The position numbers and the translations under genes are program-made. 36,076 nt of DNA from Planctomycetota bacterium. GTDB lineage: Bacteria; Planctomycetota; J058. The notes beneath the pieces are model-generated. The model saw nothing but the letters and a program-made list of their open reading frames with translations. It did not search any database and was not told the origin of the DNA. Positions 18,132 to 24,122 of this stretch are shown one piece after another; positions within the stretch are counted from its first letter, which is position 1; every line of letters begins with the position of its first letter. The DNA lies in NCBI GenBank assembly GCA_020425635.1, contig JAGQRJ010000082.1:1-36076 (forward strand), given 5' to 3'.

Positions 18132-18584
18132 CTGGTCCGCCACCCGTTCCGAAATCAGTGAGGCCAAGGGGTCATGAACCAGACGGGTCTTTTCTAGCAC
18201 CTTCCGGTGTTGATCGGGCTTTGGAGCGCCCTTCATGTAGCCCAGGTGCGTCCTGACGTCCCTGTGGCGGACGAAATCCATCGCGTCCTTCAAGGGCACT
18301 CCGGCTGAGTGGAGCTTGCGGACCACGTAGCGCCGGAACGAGTGGAGATCGAGCGGCTCTCCCTTCAGCCCCGCCCGCTCCAGACACTTCCGCAAGGCGC
18401 CCAGGACCGTGCGTGGACTGAGCGGCTTCGTTCGGTCCTGCACCGCCGGGAACACGTACTCGTCTCGCCCCACCTCGGGGATCAGGGCCATGAGCTCTGG
18501 CGAAACCGCGACCTCGTCCATCCCGTCGTCGGTCTTGGTGTCGTGGAACCTGATGTGGCCCGTCTTCCGATCGAGACATCTTCT
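18071..18584 (-). pseudogene. Tyrosine recombinase (island integrase), N-terminally truncated
   Basis: The frame reads 'LDRKTGHIRFHDTKTDDGMDEVAV' (the beta-sheet with the catalytic Lys in TKT), then 'LDLHSFRRYVVRKLHSAG' (HxxR box), 'AMDFVRHRDVRTHLGYMKG' (second His and the nucleophile Tyr). The catalytic Arg I region and the whole arm and core-binding domains are missing. Upstream of about 18584 the frame no longer looks like integrase and meets a TAG near 18640. No start better than the ATG at 18521 exists. In the integrated state the frame runs on out of phase through ltaE to a stop at 17901. Joined to the other island end it would finish at 23182. The attP site thus lies in the integrase gene, as in phage Mx8 of Myxococcus. 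Confidence 0.8.
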
Positions 18585-18834
18585 ACGGGCCCGAAAATAC
18601 TTGGGGTGCGAATCTGAACCGGCTGGAATCGGTCCGAAACAACAGCGAGCCTACTGTGGGCGCATCACTTCGGGCCAACCTCGTCTCAGTGGCAGGCTTT
18701 CCTGGTGCAGAAGCCCTTGGCCCTGCTTTGCCTAGGATCACCGCGTTGGCTGGTGTCCAATGTGGATCAGGCACTTAGGGCCTTCCAGCGACAGCAGGAC
18801 TGGAGCAGGCTGTCGTCTAGGATCGAGTGAGCCC
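18585..18834. other. 250-bp gap without a gene, probable deletion scar
   Basis: Only short, unconvincing frames are present. This is where the integrase N-terminus should be, so the segment marks a deletion or replacement. TAGGAT hexamers at 18733 and 18818-18823 may be -10 boxes; the second lies 12 nt before the ATG of the Ntn hydrolase. No good -35 was found. Confidence 0.4.
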
Positions 18835-19845
18835 ATGACCGGTCCAAGCCCTGCCCCTGAACTTCACCTGGATCTCTCCCAAGACGCTCGCCATCGGTAT
18901 GAAGGTCTTTCCCCTGCAGCGGTGGAGCGGGGGCGAGCTGTGCTTGAAGGGGTGCTCAGCGAGATACCTGTGGGGGCCCGACACGTCGCCCACCTGGTAA
19001 GGCTTCGCACGGCTGGCCGATTCCACAAGGATCTCAGGGCCATCAGCGATCGCTTCGGGGTTGACTGGAAGCATCTCGCTCTGGCCTGCGTCTCGTATGA
19101 CCTCACCCTCGCCGCCTTCGGTTGCTCGACCGTCGCGCTCGCAGGAGTTGGCGGCCCCGTCGTCGCTCGCAATCTCGATTGGTGGCCAGAGGAGCCGCTC
19201 GCGCGCTCGACCTACCTGGTCCGCGAGATCGAGACTGGGCGTTGTCTTCGTGCTACGGCTGGTTGGCCGGGGTCGATTGGAGTCGTGACGGGCCTCTCCT
19301 CCAACGGCTTCGCCTTGGTCCTCAACGCCGTCTCGGGCCCGGAAGGCGTAAGTCTTACTGGTTACCCGGTGCTTCTACATCTGCGCCGCGTCTTGGAAGA
19401 TGCAGCTGACTTCGACGCCGCGTTGGTGATGCTGCGGGATACGCACCTCGCGGCCCCTTGCCTGATTTCGCTTGTTGGCGTGGAGAACCACCAGCGGGTC
19501 GTCATCGAGCGGTCGCCAAAGAGACACGCCCTCCGATGGGCGGAAGGTATTTCTCCTCTCGTAGCCACGAATGACTATCGCAAGCTCTTCCCGCCTGAGA
19601 CCCGCGAGGGCAGCCCGATCTACGAGACGACATGTGCGCGCTTCGAGGCGCTAGACCTACTTGGCGCTGAGATCGCCGAGGCAGGTGCGGACCCGACCGA
19701 CGAGGAACTCCTGGGCGTCCTCACGGATCCCGACGTGCTCCAGACCATCACCGTACAACACGTGGTGATGCGCCCTCATACCAACACGATCAAGGTATGG
19801 ATCCCTGAGCTCTACGCGGCGGATCCGAACACCGACGGCTCCTGA
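18835..19845 (+). CDS. NAAA/acid-ceramidase-like Ntn hydrolase
   Basis: 336 aa from the ATG at 18835. It resembles cysteine Ntn hydrolases of the acid ceramidase / N-acylethanolamine amidase / penicillin-acyltransferase group. An N-terminal prosegment of about 96 residues ends at 'AAFG|CSTVALAG', where Cys97 would be freed by self-cleavage. 'VVARNLDWW' (110-117) supplies the Arg and Asp of the active site. 'GWPGSIGVVTGLSSNGFALVLNAVSG' and 'LVATNDYRKL' match the later conserved Asn-containing strands of the group. No signal peptide is seen, so it should act in the cytoplasm on an N-acyl amide or peptide-like substrate that cannot be named. Its GC is lower than the chromosome. It is the first cargo gene of the island and converges on the dCTP deaminase. 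Confidence 0.75.
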   Translation: MTGPSPAPELHLDLSQDARHRYEGLSPAAVERGRAVLEGVLSEIPVGARHVAHLVRLRTAGRFHKDLRAISDRFGVDWKHLALACVSYDLTLAAFGCSTVALAGVGGPVVARNLDWWPEEPLARSTYLVREIETGRCLRATAGWPGSIGVVTGLSSNGFALVLNAVSGPEGVSLTGYPVLLHLRRVLEDAADFDAALVMLRDTHLAAPCLISLVGVENHQRVVIERSPKRHALRWAEGISPLVATNDYRKLFPPETREGSPIYETTCARFEALDLLGAEIAEAGADPTDEELLGVLTDPDVLQTITVQHVVMRPHTNTIKVWIPELYAADPNTDGS

Positions 19846-19865
19846 TTGAGGCTATCTACGCGAGA

Positions 19866-20444
19866 CTACGACTCAGTTCCCGTCGGTACGGACTGACCCT
19901 GGAACTGAGATTCGTTGGTGAACGGAGTCCCCTTCACCTCTTCGACCACTAGCTGGCAGACGTACATGTTCGGGTAGAGATTGATGGGCTTCGGGCCCAG
20001 ATTCACGATTTCGAGGGTGATAGTCCCCTCGAATCCAGCGTGGATGGTTGGGGCCGTGAAGTGAACCAGCATCCCGCAGCGTGCATAGCTGCTCTTCCCC
20101 TCAACTCTGGCAGCGAGAGGAACCTGGCCCTCCAAGATGGGCAAGCCCACGCGTTCGAGGGTCTTTGCCAGAACGAAGGTCCCTGGCTCCAGGTTGAAAG
20201 GAGTATTTGCGCTCGCTGTGCAGTGCACCCAGTCAGAAAGCCTCGCGTACCCACCGTTTCGCAGGTCGATTGCGGTGGGCTGCTCATTGGTTGGCAAGGC
20301 GAACTCTGGGCCCAGCCTTAGATCAACTGCAGAGGTCTGATACGGACACTTCTCGGCCCCAGGGCGGCGAGGAGAGGGCTCGGGAGTGATAACGAGACGT
20401 TTCTCGTCTATTGCCTTTTGAATCTCGATGTTGGAGAGAATCAC
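19866..20444 (-). CDS. dcd: dCTP deaminase (dUTPase-fold)
   Basis: 192 aa, GTG start at 20444 inside a GTGA overlap with the upstream 84-aa gene. 'YQTSAVDLRLG' (35-45) is the first DCD motif. 'EGKSSYARCGM' (115-125) and 'AGFEGTITLEIVN' (136-148) carry the catalytic set. Arg122 and Glu145 are 23 residues apart, exactly like Arg115 and Glu138 of the E. coli enzyme, so it should be active. The reaction is dCTP to dUTP plus ammonia; some relatives also cleave dUTP to dUMP. Housekeeping versions feed thymidylate synthesis, but this copy sits on a mobile island with DprA/PRTase genes. That suggests a role in depleting or altering the dNTP pool during infection. It is not the zinc-dependent CDA-type deaminase of the known antiphage dCTP deaminases. 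Confidence 0.9.
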   Translation of the reverse strand: MILSNIEIQKAIDEKRLVITPEPSPRRPGAEKCPYQTSAVDLRLGPEFALPTNEQPTAIDLRNGGYARLSDWVHCTASANTPFNLEPGTFVLAKTLERVGLPILEGQVPLAARVEGKSSYARCGMLVHFTAPTIHAGFEGTITLEIVNLGPKPINLYPNMYVCQLVVEEVKGTPFTNESQFQGQSVPTGTES

Positions 20445-20695
20445 TCCAAGTCCTCGGACCTCACAGCCAGGACCGAACTCGGATCGCCAGAGGGAATCGA
20501 CGCAATCATGGTCGCCGCCGTGTCTTGGCGCACCTTGACACGCAGAAGGCCTCGGTCACCCTCGACCAAGGTCTCCCTCGGAACGAAAAAGGACTCCTTC
20601 CCTCCGTCCAGCCGAGTGACTGTTACCGCGACTTCGTCGCTGAACATGCCCTTATTGACGGTGCACTTGAGAAGCCTGTCGGAGATGTCAGCCAT
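20441..20695 (-). CDS. Small unknown protein coupled to dCTP deaminase
   Basis: 84 aa (MADISDRLLK...EDLE), ATG at 20693-20695 with AAGGACAGGG just upstream. It is predicted mainly beta with many charged residues, no Cys beyond one, no signal or membrane segment. Its stop overlaps the GTG start of the deaminase, so the two are made in a fixed ratio. I recognise no family. It could be a regulatory subunit or inhibitor of the deaminase, or a small phage-sensing partner. Codon and base composition agree with the island rather than the chromosome. Confidence 0.7.
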   Translation of the reverse strand: MADISDRLLKCTVNKGMFSDEVAVTVTRLDGGKESFFVPRETLVEGDRGLLRVKVRQDTAATMIASIPSGDPSSVLAVRSEDLE

Positions 20696-20809
20696 GACCC
20701 TGTCCTTGGAGCGTTGATTGAATCCTCGGGATATACATCCTGACTACGACAAGGCGAGAAACGCCAAACCGGGGCGTCTTAGCCAACCCCCTGGTCACGA
20801 GCACCTGCC

Positions 20810-21742
20810 TCATGTAGGGCTGGACCATAAGCTTGTCTGAGTCGACTGGGGCCTTGACTCCTCCTCCGCCACAGCCGACAAGAGCCCGGAGAGATTCGCT
20901 CGGTGAGTGGAGGCGCTCTTTCGTAGGGGTTGAGCTCCCTTGCCCAAGAGGATGCGGTTGCCGCTGTTCTCGTCCAGTTGATTGGCGTAATCGACGGAGT
21001 AGAGCGGGACCCCTAGCTTGAGGGACGTGAGCCCGGCGTTGAAGGTCCCACCCTTGGTTCCTGCCTCGATGAGGACCATCGCCCTCGAAAGGGCGCAAAT
21101 CGTCTGGTTCCTAGTCATGGCTTGCCCCGCCTGCCAGGGCCTTTGGGGAGGAAACTCACTTACGACGAGCGTTCGCTCAGGGTCGTAGACCGCCTTCAGT
21201 TCGCGGCGTAGCGAGAACCGGAGGATTCCTTCGGCCAGAACGATCGTGGTTGTTCCACCAGCGGCGAGGGCGGAGCCGTGGGCGGCGGTATCAACCCCCC
21301 GAGCGCCCCCGCTGACCACGTTGACGCGCAGGTGGGCAAGTTGGTCCGCAACGTCTTGAGCTACTTCGATGCCCCTGGGCGTGGCGCGGCGAGAACCGCA
21401 GAATCCAACGCCCACTCGCGAGAGGAGCTCGGCTGGGCCACGTGCAAAGAGAATCGGTGGAAGCGATTCAACGCGATCTGCTGAACGACCAAGCGGGTCG
21501 AACTGTGGCAGGAAGCAGGTGATGCCCTTGTCGACGAGCTCTTGAGCTTGCTGTTCTGCGGCGTCAACATCAGCAGCAGGGAGCGGGACCCCATGCTCTT
21601 GTAGAACCCGCTGCGCCTCGTCTTCGTGAGCCTGCTCGGGATCAAGGTTCCGGTCAGCGAAGGCCGAAAAGAGCCGCCGGATCTTCACCGGCCCTACGCC
21701 GCGGATGGCCTGCAAGCTTAGGCAGACCTTCAGCCTGGCCAT
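20810..21742 (-). CDS. DprA/Smf-like protein (ShosA-like)
   Basis: 310 aa from the ATG at 21740-21742. Upstream ATG/GTG codons up to 21817 are also in frame, but the N-terminus 'MARLKVCLSLQAIRGVGPVKIRRLF' fits the usual DprA beginning with a helix-hairpin-helix-like GVGP. The Rossmann-like core has 'GVGFCGSRRATPRG' (111-124), 'VVSGGARGVDTAAHGSALAAGGTTTIVLAEG' (142-172), 'SEFPPQRP' (195-202) and 'IEAGTKGGTFNAGLTSLKLGVPLYSVD' (225-251), all DprA hallmarks. The C-terminal winged-helix domain of competence DprA is absent. Divergent from it is a ComF-type phosphoribosyltransferase, the pairing of the ShosTA toxin-antitoxin defence system, where the DprA homologue is the antitoxin. A transformation role cannot be excluded. 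Confidence 0.85.
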   Translation of the reverse strand: MARLKVCLSLQAIRGVGPVKIRRLFSAFADRNLDPEQAHEDEAQRVLQEHGVPLPAADVDAAEQQAQELVDKGITCFLPQFDPLGRSADRVESLPPILFARGPAELLSRVGVGFCGSRRATPRGIEVAQDVADQLAHLRVNVVSGGARGVDTAAHGSALAAGGTTTIVLAEGILRFSLRRELKAVYDPERTLVVSEFPPQRPWQAGQAMTRNQTICALSRAMVLIEAGTKGGTFNAGLTSLKLGVPLYSVDYANQLDENSGNRILLGKGAQPLRKSASTHRANLSGLLSAVAEEESRPQSTQTSLWSSPT

Positions 21743-22011
21743 GCCATCTCTTGGGGACTTCACCGATTCGCTCGACACGGCGCGCATGCTACGACAACTA
21801 CCTGTTTCCGCATCCACGAACAGGACCCGACCGCCTGCGTTCGGATGATGTTCGTGCTTTGTCTAAAGGATAGGCGAGGGGTCGGACAACCCACGCAAGG
21901 GGTTTATCGCCAAAGCCTTATGAGCGCGTCGACAGGGCGCCAGCTGACGACTCGTGCTACTTCCCACGCCTCATCCCCCCACTATCAACAACCCAACCAG
22001 GGGGCGAACAA
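21743..22011. promoter_or_regulatory. Divergent promoter region between DprA-like and PRTase genes
   Basis: 269 bp with no convincing gene (part could code for an N-terminal extension of the DprA-like protein up to 21817). It must contain both promoters. A GGGGG-type ribosome site lies 7 nt before the ATG at 22012. I could not pick a -10/-35 pair with confidence. Confidence 0.4.
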
Positions 22012-22938
22012 ATGCTGGCCCCAACGACGTCGGACCCAGGGGTTACATCATCGAGCGTGAACCGCTCAGTTCGTCCCAGCCTCCACGGGCTCAGTGCCCC
22101 TGCCCGCCACGTCGCCAAGATGCGCATCGAGACGGCCTCCTTGAGTCCGGCCTGGAAAGTGCGGTCGTCCAAGTGGTACCGGATCTCCTTCGACCATCCT
22201 CTGCTCGCTGAGGCGTTTGACGCCCGCTTCCCTCGGCTTCGCTCCACGCCGTGGTCGAAGATCGAAGGGCGAAACGGGCCCTTTGGCGCTCGCGCCGAGT
22301 TGGGGCTCTCCGGCCTAGGTCGGCACGATGAGATCGATGCGTTCCTGGAGCTCTTGCGTGGTCGGGTGATCGTCAGCGACCAGACCTCTGGAAGCCTCTC
22401 CCTGTCCTGGCACTACATCAGCGGCTCAAGAAGCCCGGTTGGGCAGCTGCTTAATCAAGCCAAGCTGTACGGAACCCAGCGGCTGAACGACGAGGCCCAG
22501 AGAGCAGCCCAGGACCTAGCGCAGGAAATGGTCCAGGCCTTTGGGGACTTCAGGTGGTTCTTCGCTGGAGTCGATGCGGTTTTGGCCGTGCCACGCTCAG
22601 ACCCCAACAAGGCGGATCTACCAGGCTTCATTGCTGGAGAGTTGGCTCACGCTCATCAGCTAGCTGACCTCCGAGCCACCGTGACGAAGTTGCGCCGGAC
22701 GAGGTCGATCAAGACTCTCCCTATGGAGCAGAAGATCGTCGAACTCGACGGTTCCATCGGGGTCGAGTCCCCCTACCTGATCTCGGGGCGGGCGATCCTC
22801 ATCGTCGACGACCTCTACCAGTCGGGCACAACGATCAACTTCATCGCGGAGTTGCTGAAGACCTACGGCGCCCGAGAGGTCTATGGCTTCACCGCCACGA
22901 AGACCTCCTCTCACACCGACAACCAGGGACGCGGATAG
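22012..22938 (+). CDS. ComF-type phosphoribosyltransferase (ShosT-like)
   Basis: 308 aa, ATG at 22012 preceded by CAGGGGG at a 7-nt distance. The C-terminal half is a type I PRTase: 'GVDAVLAVPRSDPNK' (186-200), a hood-like 'LRRTRSIKTLPMEQK' (227-241) as in ComF proteins, and the PRPP loop 'AILIVDDLYQSGTTINFI' (261-278) with the Asp pair and the SGTT phosphate loop intact. 'SPVGQLLNQAKLYG' (141-154) also recalls ComF. The N-terminal ~130 residues are unlike ComF (no zinc ribbon) and may define the substrate. In ShosTA systems the PRTase is the toxin that stops growth. Here the gene is divergent from, not co-linear with, its DprA-like neighbour. Its end converges on a small ORF at 22946. Confidence 0.85.
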   Translation: MLAPTTSDPGVTSSSVNRSVRPSLHGLSAPARHVAKMRIETASLSPAWKVRSSKWYRISFDHPLLAEAFDARFPRLRSTPWSKIEGRNGPFGARAELGLSGLGRHDEIDAFLELLRGRVIVSDQTSGSLSLSWHYISGSRSPVGQLLNQAKLYGTQRLNDEAQRAAQDLAQEMVQAFGDFRWFFAGVDAVLAVPRSDPNKADLPGFIAGELAHAHQLADLRATVTKLRRTRSIKTLPMEQKIVELDGSIGVESPYLISGRAILIVDDLYQSGTTINFIAELLKTYGAREVYGFTATKTSSHTDNQGRG

Positions 22939-22945
22939 CAGCAAG

Positions 22946-23185
22946 CTAGGCCTCGCGTTGACGTGCGGTCTTCTGGCCAGCGTGCTTGCCTCGCGAGACG
23001 TCGTCGGGCCAGAACTCCAAGGCGGCCTTGAGGATCCCCAACTGGAGGCTCTCATTCATCGCCAGGCTGATGATCGCTCGGCGCCGCTCAGGCGAAGCCG
23101 AGGTGAGGAGTTCGGCCAGCTGATGCGCCTCCGGTGAACGTCCCAGCTTAAGGACCGCCGAAGGGCGCCGATCAGCGTCGTTCAG
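22946..23185 (-). CDS. Small unknown ORF at the island end (start uncertain)
   Basis: An open minus-strand frame ends at TAG 22946-22948 and stays open up to 23227. The stretch 'LGRSPEAHQLAELLTSASPERRRAIISLAMNESLQLGILKAALEFWP' is strongly amphipathic-helical and looks truly coded. No ATG, GTG or TTG precedes it except the internal ATG at 23059 (37 aa). A CTG at 23183-23185 overlaps the restored integrase stop as CTGA and would give 79 aa. It may be a directionality factor-like or regulatory protein made together with the integrase in the excised form, or a decayed gene. No family recognised. Confidence 0.4.
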   Translation of the reverse strand: MNDADRRPSAVLKLGRSPEAHQLAELLTSASPERRRAIISLAMNESLQLGILKAALEFWPDDVSRGKHAGQKTARQREA

Positions 23186-23275
23186 GTCGGCACCTGTTCC
23201 GCTGCTAGAGCGGAAGGTCTTGGCGGCTCAGGTAGTTGCGGCCCGAAGGGCGCCCTCGCTGCGGAAGTCGGAGAT
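23182..23275 (-). pseudogene. Detached 3' end of the island integrase
   Basis: In the frame that reads SPTSAA through the 20-bp core, the minus strand continues 'RAPFGPQLPEPPRPSALAAEQ' and stops at TGA 23182-23184. The same SPTSAA frame leaves the truncated integrase at the other end of the island. The two pieces would be joined in the excised circle, giving a native Pro-rich integrase tail. This supports the island boundaries independently of the repeat. Confidence 0.7.
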
Positions 23276-23303
23276 CTCTTGGCCGTCGATCCGTTGCGGC
23301 ATG
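23256..23303 (-). pseudogene. ltaE: Displaced native start of ltaE
   Basis: An ATG at 23301-23303 with GTGGAG upstream begins MPQRIDGQEISDFRSE, aligned with MPQLVEGQPISDFRSD of the intact gene, then leaves homology at the island core. It is the original chromosomal beginning of threonine aldolase, cut off when the island inserted. Translation from it would give only a short chimeric peptide running into island DNA. Confidence 0.75.
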
Positions 23304-23316
23304 ATTCGGGCTCCAC
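23256..23316. repeat. attR-like repeat
   Basis: Partner of 18071-18131 at a constant offset of 5185 bp without gaps. Homology ends abruptly on both sides. The 20-bp identical core at 23256-23275 is the likely crossover segment; the more diverged 17 bp next to it (23276-23292) mark which side is chromosomal. Confidence 0.85.
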
Positions 23317-23372
23317 TGGGTACGGGTGCGCTGCTGCCCACGCCGGCGAGAGGCCGTGAGGGCTCGCGGCTC

Positions 23373-23378
23373 GTTCTA
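23373..23378 (-). promoter_or_regulatory. Possible orphaned ltaE promoter (-10)
   Basis: On the minus strand TGCTAGAAC lies 75 nt before the displaced ltaE ATG. A similar TGCTAGAAA occurs 79 nt before the present ltaE ATG (TAGAAA at 18191-18196), inside the integrase remnant. The parallel spacing is suggestive, but no -35 is clear at either site. Confidence 0.3.
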
Positions 23379-23427
23379 GCATTTGGTGAGGCTTCGGTCC
23401 GCGCCGTTCCAGGTGCAGCCGGGCGGG

Positions 23428-24060
23428 CTAGCGGTCGTGCAGGCCCTTGCCCTCGAGGATCTGCTGCCGGTGCTTCAGGATCCGCGAGGTGCGGGTCTTC
23501 GCTTGCTTGGCCCCTGAGACGTAGATCAGGTAGCCCCGCTGGCGGCCGGGGGTCAGCGCCTTGAAGGCCTGCTCCAGGGCGGGGTCCTCGGCGAAGACCT
23601 GCAGCACTTCGTCTGGAACGGCAGACCTCGCCGAGGACCTCGGCGGCACCTCCCGACCCGCTCGCTCCACCTCGATCGCCTCGGCGAGCAGGGTCTCGAG
23701 CACGGGCCTCAGCTTGGCGATCTGCTTCGCGCTCTTGAAGCGGATCACGCGCCCTGCGTGAGAGTTCTCCCCGGGCAGCTCGAGCACACGCTGAGGGTCC
23801 CGAAGCAGGGCGCCCTTGAAGAAGCTGAGCGCGGCGGATTCCTTGAAGGCCATGATCATGGCCACGTTCTTGCCCTGGAAGGTGTAGCAGGGCTGCGACC
23901 ACTTCACCGCCTCCGTCAGGCCGCTCTCGAGCGCGAGCTTCCTCAAGCTCCGCAGCGCCTCCTGCCAAGCGTGAACTTTGCACTCAGGGGTCTCGAACAG
24001 CGTGCAGCGCCCGCAGCCGGAGCCGAGGTAGTCGTCGACGCTCGTGATCTTGCGCTTCAT
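23428..24060 (-). CDS. ydeI: YdeI-family protein (DUF1801, OmdA-like)
   Basis: 210 aa, ATG at 24060. It matches the YdeI family through most of its length: 'LTEAVKWSQPCYTFQGKNVAMIMAFKESAALSFFKGALLRDP' pattern (48-89), 'RVIRFKSAKQIAKLRPVLETLLAEAIEVERAG' (104-135) and the diagnostic C-terminal 'ALTPGRQRGYLIYVSGAKQAKTRTSRI' (167-193). The first domain has the YdhG/frataxin-like fold. Bacillus YdeI has been tied to antimicrobial-peptide resistance, but the mechanism is unclear. Odd here is an N-terminal Cys group (C16, C19, C27: CGRC...C) that I do not expect in the family. A TAGCCT about 40 nt upstream may be its -10. It lies just outside the island. Confidence 0.88.
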   Translation of the reverse strand: MKRKITSVDDYLGSGCGRCTLFETPECKVHAWQEALRSLRKLALESGLTEAVKWSQPCYTFQGKNVAMIMAFKESAALSFFKGALLRDPQRVLELPGENSHAGRVIRFKSAKQIAKLRPVLETLLAEAIEVERAGREVPPRSSARSAVPDEVLQVFAEDPALEQAFKALTPGRQRGYLIYVSGAKQAKTRTSRILKHRQQILEGKGLHDR

Positions 24061-24122
24061 GAGGCTGAGTGGACCTGCTCCGAGGTGACTCGGTCGCTAG
24101 GCTAACCCATGCGGCCAGGGAG

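Larger units (their letters stand above)
18071..23275. mobile_element. 5.2-kb integrated island in the 5' end of ltaE
   Basis: Bounded by direct repeats whose 20-bp core is identical (18071-18090 and 23256-23275). It contains a tyrosine integrase remnant next to one end and cargo genes of visibly lower GC than the flanks. The end repeats cover the ltaE translation start, so the island carries its own ltaE start to rebuild the gene on insertion. The integrase gene crosses the attachment core: after in-silico joining of the two ends the frame continues for a further 25 or so codons to a TGA at 23182. The integrase lacks its N-terminal half, so the island is probably no longer self-mobile. Cargo runs from the Ntn hydrolase at 18835 to the small ORF at 22946-23185. 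Confidence 0.85.

Noticed and set aside
18172-18579. 135-aa minus frame beginning MSRSEDG
   Set aside because: Arg-rich shadow of the integrase remnant, which reads in another frame.
19866-20444. Calling the deaminase a known antiphage dCTP deaminase
   Set aside because: Those are zinc-dependent CDA-superfamily enzymes; this one has the dUTPase-fold DCD motifs.
20810-22938. Reading the DprA-like and ComF-like genes simply as competence genes
   Set aside because: Island location, missing winged-helix and zinc-ribbon domains make this less likely, though not excluded.
23182-23382. 66-aa minus frame starting MLERAASPHG as an independent gene
   Set aside because: Only its tail is meaningful, as the detached integrase end; the upstream part is the old ltaE leader read by chance.
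23605-23625. CACTTCGT inside the YdeI gene as a third copy of the hairpin repeat
   Set aside because: Only the short core matches; no palindrome around it.
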